This document shows positions 8,413 to 17,792 of a DNA stretch of 64,000 nucleotides, piece by piece. Origin of the DNA: an uncultured Paracoccaceae bacterium (lineage in GTDB: Bacteria; Pseudomonadota; Alphaproteobacteria; Rhodobacterales; Rhodobacteraceae); assembly GCA_951812615.1 (NCBI GenBank), contig CATOSU010000002.1, positions 248,001 to 312,000 on the forward strand. Reading direction: 5' to 3'. The translations under genes and the position numbers were made by a program. Numbering within the stretch: the first letter of the stretch is position 1; every line of letters begins with the position of its first letter. The notes beneath the pieces were generated by a model, which saw only the letters and a program-made list of their open reading frames with translations, ran no database searches and had not been told where the DNA came from.

Positions 8413-9958
8413 AATTCGCGTTCGTGGCCAACCGCTTAGGCGCACCTTTTGCGGGGCGGCGATCTGGCTGGCGGCGTTACAAACCCCCGGCGCGGCGGAC
8501 CCGCAAGTCCCGGTTTTCCACCGTATCGAAGTCCCGCCGCATGTCTACGATGGCGGGTGGGAGCATTTCGTCGGCGGCGGTGTTGCCGTTTTCGACTGTG
8601 ACGGCGATGCCCTGCCCGAGCTTTTTGCCGCCGGAGGGTCCAATCCGGCGCAGCTCTTCCGCAACAGGTCTGATGGCGAGGTGTCTTTTCGCTTGGACAC
8701 ACCGCCGGAGCTGCTTTTAACGGGCGTCACCGGGGCCTACGCACTGAACATTGACGGCGACGGACATCTGGATCTGGCGGTGCTGCGCGTGGGACCGGAC
8801 CTGCTGTTGCGCGGACAGGGCAATTGTGCGTTTGCGCCTTTCGAAGGACTGGGGTTCCAGTCCAGCGATCATTGGACAACCGCGTTTTCGGCAACATGGG
8901 AAGCCGGGAATGCCCTGCCTACACTTGCCTTCGGCACCTATGTGGACCGGTCCGACCCCGCCGGCCCGTTCGAAGCCTGCGATGCGACATTACTCTATCG
9001 CCCCGACGGGGCTGGCTACGGGGCGCCACGGCGGCTTGAACCCGGGTTTTGTGCCCTATCCATGTTGTTTTCCGACTGGGGCCGAACCGGCCGAGCCGAT
9101 CTGCGGATCAGCAACGACCGGCACTATTACGTGCGCGGCGGGCAGGAACAATTATGGGCCATGGAGGCCGAACCGCGGCAGTTTTCGGCTGGGGACGGAT
9201 GGCTGCCCTATTCGATCTGGGGCATGGGCATCGCCTCGCGCGACGTAACGGGCGATGGGTTTCCCGAAGTCTACCTGACCTCGATGGGAGACCAGAAGTT
9301 TCAGGAATTCGACCCGGCTACGGGCGGACCGGTCTGGCGTGACGCCACATATTCAAGAGGCACCACGGCGCATCGCCCGCACAGCGGCGGCGACGGGCGT
9401 CCGTCGACCGGATGGCACGCGCAATTCGGGGATGTGAACAACGACACCCGGGACGACCTGTTTGTTGCCAAGGGCAACGTGCAGCAGATGCCGGATGCTG
9501 CCATGCGGGATCCGAACACCCTCTTGATACAGCAGCCCGACGGCCGTTTTTCCGAAACCTCCGTTGCCGCTGGTGTCGCCAGCATGGACCGGTCGCGCGG
9601 TGCGGCCGTGGCGGATTTCAACGGCGACGGATGGCTCGATCTTGCAGTGGTCAACCGGGGCACGGCGCTCGAAGTATACCAAAACAGCGGCGGTGTGGGA
9701 AACTGGCTGCTGGTGGTTCTGGGGCAGGACGGCGCCAACCCGCAGGCCGTCGGCAGTTTCATCGAATTGCGCACAGCAGACGGCGTGCAGACGCGGGAGG
9801 TCACCATTGGCGGGGGCCATGCCGGTGGGCAGGTCGGGCCGCATCATTTCGGATTGGGCCGCACGGTTTCGGCCGAACTGCGTGTCATCTGGCCGGATGG
9901 CACGGTGGGTGCGTGGCAGAAGATCGAAGCCAACAGGGTCATCGATCTGTCACGTTAG
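8402..9958 (+). CDS. Secreted FG-GAP/VCBS-repeat protein with ASPIC/UnbV C-terminal domain (CRTAC1-like)
   Basis: 518 aa starting at ATG 8402, inside the end of xylR; the frame stays open further upstream but the signal peptide (about residues 1-34) begins here. Several FG-GAP calcium-loop repeats can be read: DCDGDALPEL, NIDGDGHLDLAVLR, DVTGDGFPEVY, DVNNDTRDDLF and DFNGDGWLDLAVVN, followed by an ASPIC/UnbV-type region with GQVGPHHFGLGR and a final WPDGTV. These repeats build a beta-propeller that binds Ca2+. Substrate or partner unknown. Ends 12 bp from the convergent di-haem peroxidase gene. Confidence 0.8.
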   Translation: MRLEIRVRGQPLRRTFCGAAIWLAALQTPGAADPQVPVFHRIEVPPHVYDGGWEHFVGGGVAVFDCDGDALPELFAAGGSNPAQLFRNRSDGEVSFRLDTPPELLLTGVTGAYALNIDGDGHLDLAVLRVGPDLLLRGQGNCAFAPFEGLGFQSSDHWTTAFSATWEAGNALPTLAFGTYVDRSDPAGPFEACDATLLYRPDGAGYGAPRRLEPGFCALSMLFSDWGRTGRADLRISNDRHYYVRGGQEQLWAMEAEPRQFSAGDGWLPYSIWGMGIASRDVTGDGFPEVYLTSMGDQKFQEFDPATGGPVWRDATYSRGTTAHRPHSGGDGRPSTGWHAQFGDVNNDTRDDLFVAKGNVQQMPDAAMRDPNTLLIQQPDGRFSETSVAAGVASMDRSRGAAVADFNGDGWLDLAVVNRGTALEVYQNSGGVGNWLLVVLGQDGANPQAVGSFIELRTADGVQTREVTIGGGHAGGQVGPHHFGLGRTVSAELRVIWPDGTVGAWQKIEANRVIDLSR

Positions 9959-9970
9959 TTCGCGCTCGGC

Positions 9971-11281
9971 CTAGCGGTCCACCGGCAGACCGCTTGGTAC
10001 CGTTGCAGGGACGCCCAGCCGTTCGGCGGGATCCTCCAATGCCTGAAGGAAGGCGAGAATGGCCGCAACTTCCACGTCGGTCAGATCGACCGGGTTCAGC
10101 ACATTTGCAGCCGCGATCTCGGCGACCGCGGCCGGATCCGAAACGATCCGCGTGTCGTTCGCGCCGGGAAACCCCGGCAGGGTCGCCATGCTCATGTCAT
10201 ATGCCTGCAACGCGGAAACCGGGTTCAGATGGTGCCGCACGACATCTTCCAGATGGGCATAGGCCCCGGAATGGCCGTACGGCGCGGTCAGTGTGACATT
10301 GCGCAGCGACGGGGTGCGGAATGCAAACATGTCCACCTGCGCACCGGTCACCCGCAACCGCCCGTCGTCGCGGGCGTGATCCTCGAACCGGGCCGATTTG
10401 CCGGGGCCGATCTGGGGCATGGCGATCGCGTGAAACGCATGGTCGGTCTGAAACCACCCCGAATGACACCGGCCACAGCCCGCTTTTCCATAAAACAGAT
10501 CGTGCCCTTGTTGGGTTTGCGGGGGAAATTGCGCATCGCCCCGCATGACCCGGTCAAACAGGCTGTTATCAGCGCGCCACTCGAAAGCAATGAAATCCGC
10601 GATCATGTTGCCAATCGCGGCAAAAGTGATGGACTGACCCGGAGCCACGGCCTCGAAAGCACGGGCATACTCCGGCACGGCGGACACGCGGGAAGCAATA
10701 ATGCCCCATGCGCCACCTTCCTGACTGAGCAATCCCAGACGGACGGCGCGGCTGACATCGTTTTCCGAATAATGCCCGGCCATTTCATCCGGTGAAAGAA
10801 CCGGGAACATGGCCTGCGCAGCCAGCGGCGACTGAAACCCGGCGGTCATTTCCGCGCCCAGCGGTGTGCGGATTCCCCGAGGTTGCGAGGGATCCTCCTC
10901 CAGACGCCCATCGTGGAAAAAATGTTTAAATTCAGTGGCCCCGAGGTTCCAGAGTCCCGGCGCGTTGCGTGGGATGCGCTGTTCGGGCGGGTTGCGTGGA
11001 TCAATCCGCCGGTCCGGGCCCAACCCCGTTCCGCCTTCCCCGATGGCCAGCGAAACCGCGTCGGAAGTGCCAAAACGGGGGTGGTGGCAGGTGGCGCAGC
11101 TGATGTTGCGGTTGCCCGACAGGATGGGGTCGTAAAACAGCAGCTGACCCAGCCGGACGCGGTCCATGTCCGGCGCATCAAATTGCGGCGGCGGCCCAAG
11201 ATCCTGCGCCGTCGCGGAGCTTGCCGTACAGACGGCAATCAATATCGCGGCAATCCCCAGCCGCTGACGGTCGAGCGTCAT
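9971..11281 (-). CDS. Di-haem cytochrome c peroxidase / MauG-family protein
   Basis: 436 aa from the ATG chosen to give a normal signal peptide (about residues 1-26); an ATG 30 bases upstream is in frame and possible. Two haem motifs, CATCH in the N-terminal domain and CGRCH near the middle, with the two-domain architecture of bacterial cytochrome c peroxidases and MauG. Such enzymes reduce H2O2 or oxidise protein residues in the periplasm. No methylamine dehydrogenase genes are present, so the MauG role proper is unlikely. It faces the FG-GAP/ASPIC gene tail to tail, and lies 135 bp after ureG in the same direction. Confidence 0.85.
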   Translation of the reverse strand: MTLDRQRLGIAAILIAVCTASSATAQDLGPPPQFDAPDMDRVRLGQLLFYDPILSGNRNISCATCHHPRFGTSDAVSLAIGEGGTGLGPDRRIDPRNPPEQRIPRNAPGLWNLGATEFKHFFHDGRLEEDPSQPRGIRTPLGAEMTAGFQSPLAAQAMFPVLSPDEMAGHYSENDVSRAVRLGLLSQEGGAWGIIASRVSAVPEYARAFEAVAPGQSITFAAIGNMIADFIAFEWRADNSLFDRVMRGDAQFPPQTQQGHDLFYGKAGCGRCHSGWFQTDHAFHAIAMPQIGPGKSARFEDHARDDGRLRVTGAQVDMFAFRTPSLRNVTLTAPYGHSGAYAHLEDVVRHHLNPVSALQAYDMSMATLPGFPGANDTRIVSDPAAVAEIAAANVLNPVDLTDVEVAAILAFLQALEDPAERLGVPATVPSGLPVDR

Positions 11282-11416
11282 ATACGCCTTGAGTTTGCGG
11301 GTCAGGCCCATGACCGGGGGTATCCATGCGACTAAGGATCAACCGGGGCGGCGACTGTGCCATCCCGATTATTTTACCCGATGAAATTAATTCAGAGCGA
11401 CAGATTGTCAATCCGA

Positions 11417-12031
11417 TCAGCCCAGCCCTCCCACATCCGACAGAAGGCGCACGGTTTCATCCACACCCTGCCCGTTGCGAATGCTGGCAAAGACATGTGG
11501 CCGGCCGCTCCGCATCCGGGTCGCATCCCTGTCCATCACATCCAGATCCGACCCGACATAGGGGGCAAGGTCAGTCTTGTTGATGACGAGGATATCCGAG
11601 CGGGTCAGCGCCGGGCCGCCCTTGCGGGGAGTATCCTCTCCGGCGGCCACATCGATCACGTAGATCGTCACATCTGCCAGTTCAGGACTGAAGGTCGCCG
11701 ACAGGTTGTCGCCGCCGCTCTCGATCAGGACCACTTCGACATCCGGGTGGCGACCGGTCATCTCGGCCACGGTCGCGAGGTTGATCGACGCGTCTTCGCG
11801 GATGGCGGTGTGCGGGCAGCCGCCCGTTTCAACACCGATGATCCGGTCATTTGGCAGAACCTGCCGGCGCATCAGGGCCTCGGCATCTTCGGTTGTATAG
11901 ATGTCGTTGGTGATGACGCCGATGGAATAGCGGTCGCGCAACGCGGTGCAGAGCGCCGCGGTCAGACTGGTCTTGCCGGCGCCAACCGGGCCGCCGATCC
12001 CCACGCGAAGCGGGCCGTTTGTCCGGGTCAT
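11417..12031 (-). CDS. ureG: UreG, GTPase for urease nickel-centre assembly
   Basis: 204 aa. P-loop [11 protein letters not shown] near the N-terminus, metal-binding CPH motif ([11 protein letters not shown]) and the [10 protein letters not shown] guanine-binding motif, all diagnostic. Start [12 protein letters not shown] chosen because the protein then matches the usual length; the ATG overlaps the ureF stop by 4 bases. UreG works with UreF and UreD to load nickel onto the carbamylated lysine of UreC, using GTP. Last gene of the urease operon. Confidence 0.95.
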   Translation of the reverse strand: MTRTNGPLRVGIGGPVGAGKTSLTAALCTALRDRYSIGVITNDIYTTEDAEALMRRQVLPNDRIIGVETGGCPHTAIREDASINLATVAEMTGRHPDVEVVLIESGGDNLSATFSPELADVTIYVIDVAAGEDTPRKGGPALTRSDILVINKTDLAPYVGSDLDVMDRDATRMRSGRPHVFASIRNGQGVDETVRLLSDVGGLG

Positions 12032-12681
12032 GTTCGAAAAATCCTCGAATACTGGGTTTCGTGTTTCATCGCAGCGATGTCGCCAAGATATGCGCAGGAG
12101 CTCAGCGCCGACAGGTCGGATGCGAGAGCGGCATTGGCAGTGTCCGTGCACAGATCGGTATGCGCGCGGATCACGGCCTGTCCGTCGCTTTGTCCCAGAG
12201 GGACCAGCCGCATCGCCGCCGACACCAGATTGCTCATGAACGCGTGCAGAAACATCGCTGCGGTGAGTTTCAGAGTCAGGTCCGCCCGACGGGCGGCCCA
12301 GCCAACGGCAACGGGATAGGACAGATCCGGCATTCCGGGATCGTTCAGTTTGGCGATTGCCCGGCTGAACGCCTGCCCCTGCAATTCAGTTTCGCGCCGA
12401 CGTTCGGCGCTGCCGGCGAAGGCCCGGCACATCGCGTCTGTATCGAGCAGGTCATCGGGGGTCGCGGCGTTGTAGGCAGCGATCAGAAACTGCAGGTCCG
12501 CACGTCCCGCTCCGGTCTGGATCACGTCGCGCAGCCATCTGCTGAGGCTCTCCGCATCCGAAACCTCGCCGGTGTCGACCAGCCATTCCAACCCATGCGA
12601 ATAGGCATAGGCCCCCACCGGAAACCCGGGCGACAGCCATTGGGCCAGTGTCAGAATGTCCCGGTCAGTGGCTGTGGCCAT
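12028..12681 (-). CDS. ureF: UreF, urease accessory protein
   Basis: 217 aa from the ATG 17 bases inside the end of ureE, giving the family N-terminus [23 protein letters not shown]. All-helical protein that bridges UreD and UreG on the urease apoenzyme. The frame extends further upstream through ureE but without family similarity. Translationally coupled on both sides. Confidence 0.93.
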   Translation of the reverse strand: MATATDRDILTLAQWLSPGFPVGAYAYSHGLEWLVDTGEVSDAESLSRWLRDVIQTGAGRADLQFLIAAYNAATPDDLLDTDAMCRAFAGSAERRRETELQGQAFSRAIAKLNDPGMPDLSYPVAVGWAARRADLTLKLTAAMFLHAFMSNLVSAAMRLVPLGQSDGQAVIRAHTDLCTDTANAALASDLSALSSCAYLGDIAAMKHETQYSRIFRT

Positions 12682-13120
12682 GAGTCCGTCCGTGCCCGTA
12701 CGCGCCGCCCTCGGGTGTGAACGGGGCATTGATTGCGGTGATCGTGGCGCCAAGCCGCGCCAGCATGTCCTGCATGACATGATTTTGCTGGATCAGCAGT
12801 CGGTCGGGTTCGATCTGGCAAGGCGTGTGGCGGTTGCCGATATGCCAGGCCAACCGGGTCAGCGCGGAACCGGTGATCTGCAACAGCGGTTCGTCGGCAG
12901 CGGCAACGGCGATTTCGCTGCCGTCTTCCAGCACCAGCACCCCGCCATGGCCCAGCGAGGTGGTTTTGGGAAGATCGACCAGCAGACGCCGGCCATCGGT
13001 CAGGTTCAGAACCTTGCGGCGCAGAAACCGCCCCTCATAATCCAGCGAAACCGTACCGGCCGGTTCCGGCCGGTGGGCGTGGTCGTGATAACTCCGGGCG
13101 GTCAGGTCAGGGGCAGTCAT
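12665..13120 (-). CDS. ureE: UreE, urease nickel metallochaperone
   Basis: 151 aa from the ATG giving MTAPDLTARSYHDHA. UreE N-terminal peptide-binding domain is followed by the nickel-binding half, ending in a histidine-rich tail [10 protein letters not shown]. The internal HIGNRHTPCQIEPDRLLI segment is typical of UreE. Delivers Ni2+ to the UreG/UreF/UreD complex. Separated from upstream ureC by an inserted DUF1127 gene, 19 bp away. Confidence 0.93.
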   Translation of the reverse strand: MTAPDLTARSYHDHAHRPEPAGTVSLDYEGRFLRRKVLNLTDGRRLLVDLPKTTSLGHGGVLVLEDGSEIAVAAADEPLLQITGSALTRLAWHIGNRHTPCQIEPDRLLIQQNHVMQDMLARLGATITAINAPFTPEGGAYGHGRTHGHSH

Positions 13121-13139
13121 GACTGCCCCCGCTCTACGT

Positions 13140-13364
13140 TCAAACCCAGGGGCTGCCGCCGAATACCCGGCGCACGATCTCCTCGCGGCGGATACCACGA
13201 TGGGCCAGTTCCTCGTCGCTCAACGCGGAGAGGGCTTCGAGTTCCCGAAGCTTGGGGTTGGTTTCGGCCAGACGGACCAGAGCGTTGCCCATGCCGGCCA
13301 GAACACGCCAAACCGGAGCAAAAGCCGAGCCGGCGGAAGAATTCAATGCTGTTGTATATGCCAT
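13140..13364 (-). CDS. DUF1127-family small protein inside the urease operon
   Basis: 74 aa. The C-terminal half, LSALSDEELAHRGIRREEI, is the DUF1127 signature, a short arginine-rich helix pair found in many alphaproteobacterial proteins of 45-80 aa. Some members of the family bind RNA or modulate phosphate and carbon responses. It sits in the same direction between ureC (126 bp upstream) and ureE (19 bp downstream), so it is probably cotranscribed with urease genes. Its role there is unknown; it could be a passenger or a post-transcriptional regulator. Confidence 0.8.
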   Translation of the reverse strand: MAYTTALNSSAGSAFAPVWRVLAGMGNALVRLAETNPKLRELEALSALSDEELAHRGIRREEIVRRVFGGSPWV

Positions 13365-13490
13365 CGGAGATGTCCTCTTGTGAGTTCAATCCCCTCCCTT
13401 GTGCATGAAGATAGGACGCCGTCGGGCCATGTGCCACACACAGATCGGAATGGCCGCTATGCTCCGGTTGCAAGGCTAGGTCAGTCATTG

Positions 13491-15224
13491 TTACCCTTCC
13501 GTTACATAGCGGAAACAAAACAGGAAATATCGCTGCGCCATCGGCAGCTCCTCGGCCGGCTGACAGGTCAGCAACTCTCCGTCGGCGCGGACCTCATAGG
13601 TTTCGGGATCCACTTCCATGACCGGAGTTGCATCATTCAGCAACAGGTCCTTCTTGCCGATCCCGCGCGTATCCGAGACCGCGATCGATGTCTTGGCCAG
13701 CCCAAGGCTGTCGCCGATGCCCGCTGCTTGAGCCGCCGCGGAAACAAAGGACACGGCCGAGCGTTCCACCGACCGGCCATAGGCACCGAACATGGGCCGG
13801 GAATAGACCGGCTGCGGTGTCGGGATCGAAGCGTTGGGATCGCCCATCTGTGCCACGGCAATCGTTCCGCCAAGCAGAACCATTTCCGGCTTCACCCCGA
13901 AAAACGCCGGGTTCCACAGGGCCAGATCGGCGCGTTTACCGACCTCGATGCTGCCGATCTCATGTGCAATGCCGTGGGCGATCGCCGGGTTGATCGTGTA
14001 TTTGGCAATGTATCGCCGTACCCGGAAATTGTCGTTGTCACCGGTCTCCTCAGGCAGGGCCCCACGCTGTTTCTTCATCTTGTCCGCGGTCTGCCATGTA
14101 CGGATCAGAACCTCGCCCACGCGGCCCATCGCCTGACTGTCGGATGCGATGATCGAAAACGCGCCCATGTCGTGCAGGATGTCCTCGGCAGCGATGGTTT
14201 CGCGGCGGATCCGGCTTTCGGCAAAGGCCACGTCTTCGGGGATCGATTTGTCCAGGTGGTGACAAACCATGAGCATGTCCAGATGCTCTTCGATCGTGTT
14301 CACGGTGAAGGGGCGCGTCGGGTTGGTCGAGGACGGCAGGACGTGATCCTCGCCACAGATCTTGATGATGTCAGGCGCGTGGCCTCCGCCCGCACCCTCG
14401 GTATGAAAGGCGTGGATGGTGCGGCCCTTCATCGCCGCAACGGTGTTTTCCACGAACCCGGACTCGTTGAGCGTGTCGGTATGGATCATCACTTGCACGT
14501 CCATCGCGTCAGCCACTGACAAGCAACAGTCTATCGCGCCGGGGGTGGTGCCCCAGTCTTCATGCAGTTTCAGCGCACAGGCCCCGGCCAGAACCTGTTC
14601 CTCCAGCGCGGCGGGCAGCGAGGCGTTGCCCTTGCCCGCGAACGCAAGGTTCATCGGGAAGGCATCCGCCGCCTGCAGCATCCGGCCGATATGCCAGGAG
14701 CCGGGCGTGCAGGTGGTGGCCAATGTGCCATGCGCCGGGCCGGTGCCGCCGCCCAGCATGGTGGTCAGGCCGGAATGCAGGGCATCTTCGATCTGTTGCG
14801 GGCAGATGAAATGGATGTGGCTGTCAAAACCGCCGGCGGTCAGGATCCGGCCCTCGCCGGCAATCGCTTCGGTCCCCGGCCCGACGATGATGTCGACACC
14901 CGGCTGCGTGTCCGGGTTGCCGGCCTTGCCGATCCCTGCGATCCGTCCGTCCTTCAGGCCGATATCAGCCTTGTAGATACCCGTGTGATCAACAATCAGC
15001 GCATTGGTGATGACCGTATCCACGGCCCCCTCTGCCCGGGTGGTCTGGGCCTGACCCATCCCATCGCGGATGACCTTGCCGCCGCCGAATTTGACCTCTT
15101 CGCCATAGGTGGTGAAATCGCGCTCAACCTCGATGATCAGGTCCGTGTCCGCCAGCCGCACCCGGTCTCCGGTGGTGGGGCCGTACATGGCTGCATAATC
15201 GGATCGTTTGATGGTGGCTGGCAT
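13491..15224 (-). CDS. ureC: UreC, urease alpha (catalytic) subunit
   Basis: 577 aa, full length. Carries the lysine that is carbamylated and bridges the two nickels ([12 protein letters not shown]), the mobile-flap catalytic histidine region ([22 protein letters not shown]), and the N-terminal [15 protein letters not shown] block. Cytoplasmic enzyme hydrolysing urea to ammonia and carbamate. ATG overlaps the ureB stop by one base, so translation is coupled. All nickel ligands I could locate appear intact. Confidence 0.97.
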   Translation of the reverse strand: MPATIKRSDYAAMYGPTTGDRVRLADTDLIIEVERDFTTYGEEVKFGGGKVIRDGMGQAQTTRAEGAVDTVITNALIVDHTGIYKADIGLKDGRIAGIGKAGNPDTQPGVDIIVGPGTEAIAGEGRILTAGGFDSHIHFICPQQIEDALHSGLTTMLGGGTGPAHGTLATTCTPGSWHIGRMLQAADAFPMNLAFAGKGNASLPAALEEQVLAGACALKLHEDWGTTPGAIDCCLSVADAMDVQVMIHTDTLNESGFVENTVAAMKGRTIHAFHTEGAGGGHAPDIIKICGEDHVLPSSTNPTRPFTVNTIEEHLDMLMVCHHLDKSIPEDVAFAESRIRRETIAAEDILHDMGAFSIIASDSQAMGRVGEVLIRTWQTADKMKKQRGALPEETGDNDNFRVRRYIAKYTINPAIAHGIAHEIGSIEVGKRADLALWNPAFFGVKPEMVLLGGTIAVAQMGDPNASIPTPQPVYSRPMFGAYGRSVERSAVSFVSAAAQAAGIGDSLGLAKTSIAVSDTRGIGKKDLLLNDATPVMEVDPETYEVRADGELLTCQPAEELPMAQRYFLFCFRYVTEG

Positions 15225-15529
15225 CAGAGGTCTCCCATCACGGCCTGATTGAACCCGAAAACCCGGCGCGCGCCACCGATCGGGATCAGCTGTACTTCCC
15301 GCCGCTGGCCCGGTTCAAAACGCACGGCCGTGCCCGCCGCGATATCCAGACGCAGCCCACGCGCTGCGTCCCGGTCGAAGTCCAGTGCGCTGTTGGCCTC
15401 GGCGAAATGATAGTGCGATCCGATCTGAACCGGGCGGTCGCCGGTGCTTGCCACCATCAGCACGACCGGTTCCTGACCGGTGTTCAGCTCGATCTCACCT
15501 TCCGCGGTGAAAACCTCTCCGGGGATCAT
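15224..15529 (-). CDS. ureB: UreB, urease beta subunit
   Basis: 101 aa with the family N-terminus MIPGEV and the block [20 protein letters not shown] separate UreB beside separate UreA and UreC indicates the three-subunit urease organisation. Its ATG overlaps the stop of the 51-aa upstream gene by 4 bases. Structural subunit of the cytoplasmic urease. Confidence 0.96.
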   Translation of the reverse strand: MIPGEVFTAEGEIELNTGQEPVVLMVASTGDRPVQIGSHYHFAEANSALDFDRDAARGLRLDIAAGTAVRFEPGQRREVQLIPIGGARRVFGFNQAVMGDL

Positions 15530-15681
15530 CGGCGCACACGGACAGCGATCAGCGCAACCCCGGCAAGCGCCAGCAGGCCAAGCCCGGCGACCCAGTTTTC
15601 GACGCTGTGCGGATGCAGATGGGCACCGTCATGCGCAATTGCGGGTGTGGCAAGGACGACAAGGGGAAGAACATATTTCAT
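15526..15681 (-). CDS. 51-aa histidine-rich membrane-anchored small protein in the urease operon
   Basis: A gene of 51 codons, with GAGGAG ribosome binding site before ATG 15681 and a stop overlapping the ureB start (ATGA). Order: signal-peptide-like N-terminus [16 protein letters not shown], a short exported segment [10 protein letters not shown] with four histidines in ten residues, then a membrane helix ([17 protein letters not shown]) ending in basic residues. The His cluster could bind nickel at the outer face of the membrane. It recalls the start of HupE/UreJ nickel permeases but is far too short to be one. Not assigned to a named family; function inferred from context only. Confidence 0.7.
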   Translation of the reverse strand: MKYVLPLVVLATPAIAHDGAHLHPHSVENWVAGLGLLALAGVALIAVRVRR

Positions 15682-15691
15682 CAAGATCTCC

Positions 15692-15994
15692 TCAGCGGAT
15701 CGGGTTGTGGACGGTGACCAACTTGGTTCCGTCGGGAAAGGTGGCTTCGACCTGCACTTCGTGGATCATCTCAGGCACACCCTCCATGCATTGCGAATAG
15801 GTGACGACCTGGGCACCAGCCTCCATCATGTCGGCCACCGACCGCCCGTCGCGGGCGCCTTCGACCACGGCATCGGTGATCAGCGCAATCGTCTCGGGGT
15901 GGTTCAGCTTCACACCCCGCGCAAGCCGTTTGCGGGCGACCTCGGCCGCCATGGCGATCAGCAGTTTGTCTTTTTCTCTGGGCGTCAGTTGCAT
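15692..15994 (-). CDS. ureA: UreA, urease gamma subunit
   Basis: 100 aa, starting [13 protein letters not shown] and containing [18 protein letters not shown] at the end, both diagnostic. Smallest structural subunit of urease. One base after the ureD stop, 10 bp before the 51-aa gene. Confidence 0.97.
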   Translation of the reverse strand: MQLTPREKDKLLIAMAAEVARKRLARGVKLNHPETIALITDAVVEGARDGRSVADMMEAGAQVVTYSQCMEGVPEMIHEVQVEATFPDGTKLVTVHNPIR

Positions 15995-15995
15995 G

Positions 15996-16799
15996 TCAGA
16001 TCATCCAAGGTCTGGGAAGACGGTTGTCCGTCAGTTGGTTCAGGAGCGGGACGAGGCATTGCCGCAAGCCGAAGCTGTCGGCGGCCAGAATGCGGGCGAT
16101 CAGCAGATCGTCGCGGATCAGGCTGGCCCCTGCGGTATCGGGCAGAGCGGCGCGGACAGGCTGCAGTGCGGCCTCGGCTTTTGGGCCCGCCAGCAGCAGC
16201 AGCGTCATTGCCCCGGCCCCGCCGGCACCGAACGAGCGCGAAAGCTGCGCCTGCAGGTCGCCGGTCAGGTGCAGTGCATCCAGAAACAGCAGGTCCCTGC
16301 CTCTCCGGATTTCGATGCGGTCGCGAAAGTCGCCGCGGCGCAGGGTTTCGCCCATCGCCGCCCGACCGAACACAAGCGTTTCCGAGATAAGCGCAGTTGC
16401 CCCCGACGCGAGGTTCACTTGCAGGCGCCGGTCAACGGCGCATTGGTCGAACAGGATGGTCTCCTGCGGAAGCCAGAGCAGGGTAGCATCGCTGTCAATG
16501 TTCAATTCCGTCCGGATTATGGCCGGGTCCGGACCCGGCGCGCGATAGGCTCGCTCAGCGGCCTGCGTCGTTATCGTCAGGGACGCACCGGCGCCAACGC
16601 GGCCGCGAAAGGTGAACCGGTCGCCATTGGTCACACCACCGGCGGTGTTGATCAATACGGCCTCCTTGCCCGGACCGGGGCCGCGGGGAAACAGAAGCTT
16701 GGACGAACCGGACTGGCGCAGGTTCTCGATCGCCGTTGCCCCGCGCGCGCACCGGACATCCAGCATTGCAGCACCAACGGCACGCGGCAGGCCGGCCAC
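15996..16799 (-). CDS. ureD: UreD, urease accessory protein
   Basis: 267 aa from a GTG start; no in-frame ATG lies between the preceding in-frame stop and this GTG. Family features: [11 protein letters not shown] near the start, [14 protein letters not shown] and [13 protein letters not shown]. UreD (UreH) binds apo-urease and, with UreF and UreG, forms the activation complex. First gene of the operon, so the promoter lies in the 255 bp between it and the Anbu gene. Confidence 0.93.
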   Translation of the reverse strand: MAGLPRAVGAAMLDVRCARGATAIENLRQSGSSKLLFPRGPGPGKEAVLINTAGGVTNGDRFTFRGRVGAGASLTITTQAAERAYRAPGPDPAIIRTELNIDSDATLLWLPQETILFDQCAVDRRLQVNLASGATALISETLVFGRAAMGETLRRGDFRDRIEIRRGRDLLFLDALHLTGDLQAQLSRSFGAGGAGAMTLLLLAGPKAEAALQPVRAALPDTAGASLIRDDLLIARILAADSFGLRQCLVPLLNQLTDNRLPRPWMI

Positions 16800-17054
16800 G
16801 GCTTGTTGTCCAACGATGTGAGTCGGGTAAGTGATCGGTCTGTCCGTCCAGATGCGCGTCGTCGGTCAGGACAGATCACAACCAGATTTCATCGTCAGCG
16901 GACATTGGACCAATTTGTTGTCAATCGATTTCAATCGCCTGTTTTTTGAGCATATCTTCAAAATTCGGCGAATAAACAGGCGCAAATTCACTGAAATGCC
17001 GAAATTGAAGACGCCTGCAGGCTGCGTTCGACAGGTGGAAGCCGGTCGCCGGCG

Positions 17055-17783
17055 TCAGAACTCGTAGGTGGGCAGGCTGTCTAATGCGTTTTTCAGCGCG
17101 TCGCCCCAGCCCTTCGAGACAGTTTGAAAGTATGGGTCGTCCAACCCGACACGCCCCTTATGACCGGGCACCAGCGTATCCGCCTCGTAAACGTGGAAGT
17201 CGAACGGGGCACCAACGGTCAGGTTTGCCTTGAGCGTCGAATCAAAGCTGACAAGCAGCAGCTTCATCGCGTCCTCAAAGCTCATTTTTGGATCATAGGC
17301 CCGTACGAGGATGGGCCGGCCATATTTCATCTCGCCGATCTGGAAAAACGGGGTGTCCTCCCGGGCCTCGATGAAATTGCCCTCCGGGTAGATCAGGAAC
17401 AGACGTGGCGGGCTCCCGGCGATTTGACCGCCGAGGATCAGGGTTGCCCCGAAGGCTTCGGCACTCTGCCCCTGACCCGACTGCTTTTCGATCACCTCGC
17501 GCAACGTGTCTGCCACGATCCGCGCGGTCTGAAACATGGACGGTGCATCAAGCACCGAAGGACGGCGATCCTCGGGCGCCTTGCTGCGCTCCTCCAGCAG
17601 AGAAACGGCCGCCTGCGTGGTGGCGAGGTTGCCGGCGGTCATCAACGTCAGGACCCGTTCGCCGGGCACGTCCCAGACATGCATCTTTGTGAACGTGGAA
17701 ATGTTGTCGAGGCCGGCATTCGTCCGGGTGTCCGACATGAATACAAGCCCTCGCTCAAGGGCCATTCCGACACAATAGGTCAT
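17055..17783 (-). CDS. Anbu, proteasome-like Ntn-hydrolase peptidase
   Basis: 242 aa, starting MTYCVGMALERGLVFMSDTR. The Thr after the initiator Met is the expected N-terminal nucleophile, and the SDTRTNAGLDN stretch is typical of the ancestral beta-subunit (Anbu) family related to HslV and 20S beta subunits. The protein assembles into spiral or ring oligomers in homologues; physiological substrate is unresolved. Last gene of a four-gene leftward cluster with transglutaminase-like, alpha-E and ATP-grasp genes, an association known to recur for Anbu. Confidence 0.9.
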   Translation of the reverse strand: MTYCVGMALERGLVFMSDTRTNAGLDNISTFTKMHVWDVPGERVLTLMTAGNLATTQAAVSLLEERSKAPEDRRPSVLDAPSMFQTARIVADTLREVIEKQSGQGQSAEAFGATLILGGQIAGSPPRLFLIYPEGNFIEAREDTPFFQIGEMKYGRPILVRAYDPKMSFEDAMKLLLVSFDSTLKANLTVGAPFDFHVYEADTLVPGHKGRVGLDDPYFQTVSKGWGDALKNALDSLPTYEF

Positions 17784-17792
17784 CGCCTGCTG

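Noticed and set aside
13117-13518. Alternative 133-codon frame over the DUF1127 gene
   Set aside because: No family resemblance beyond the true DUF1127 frame.
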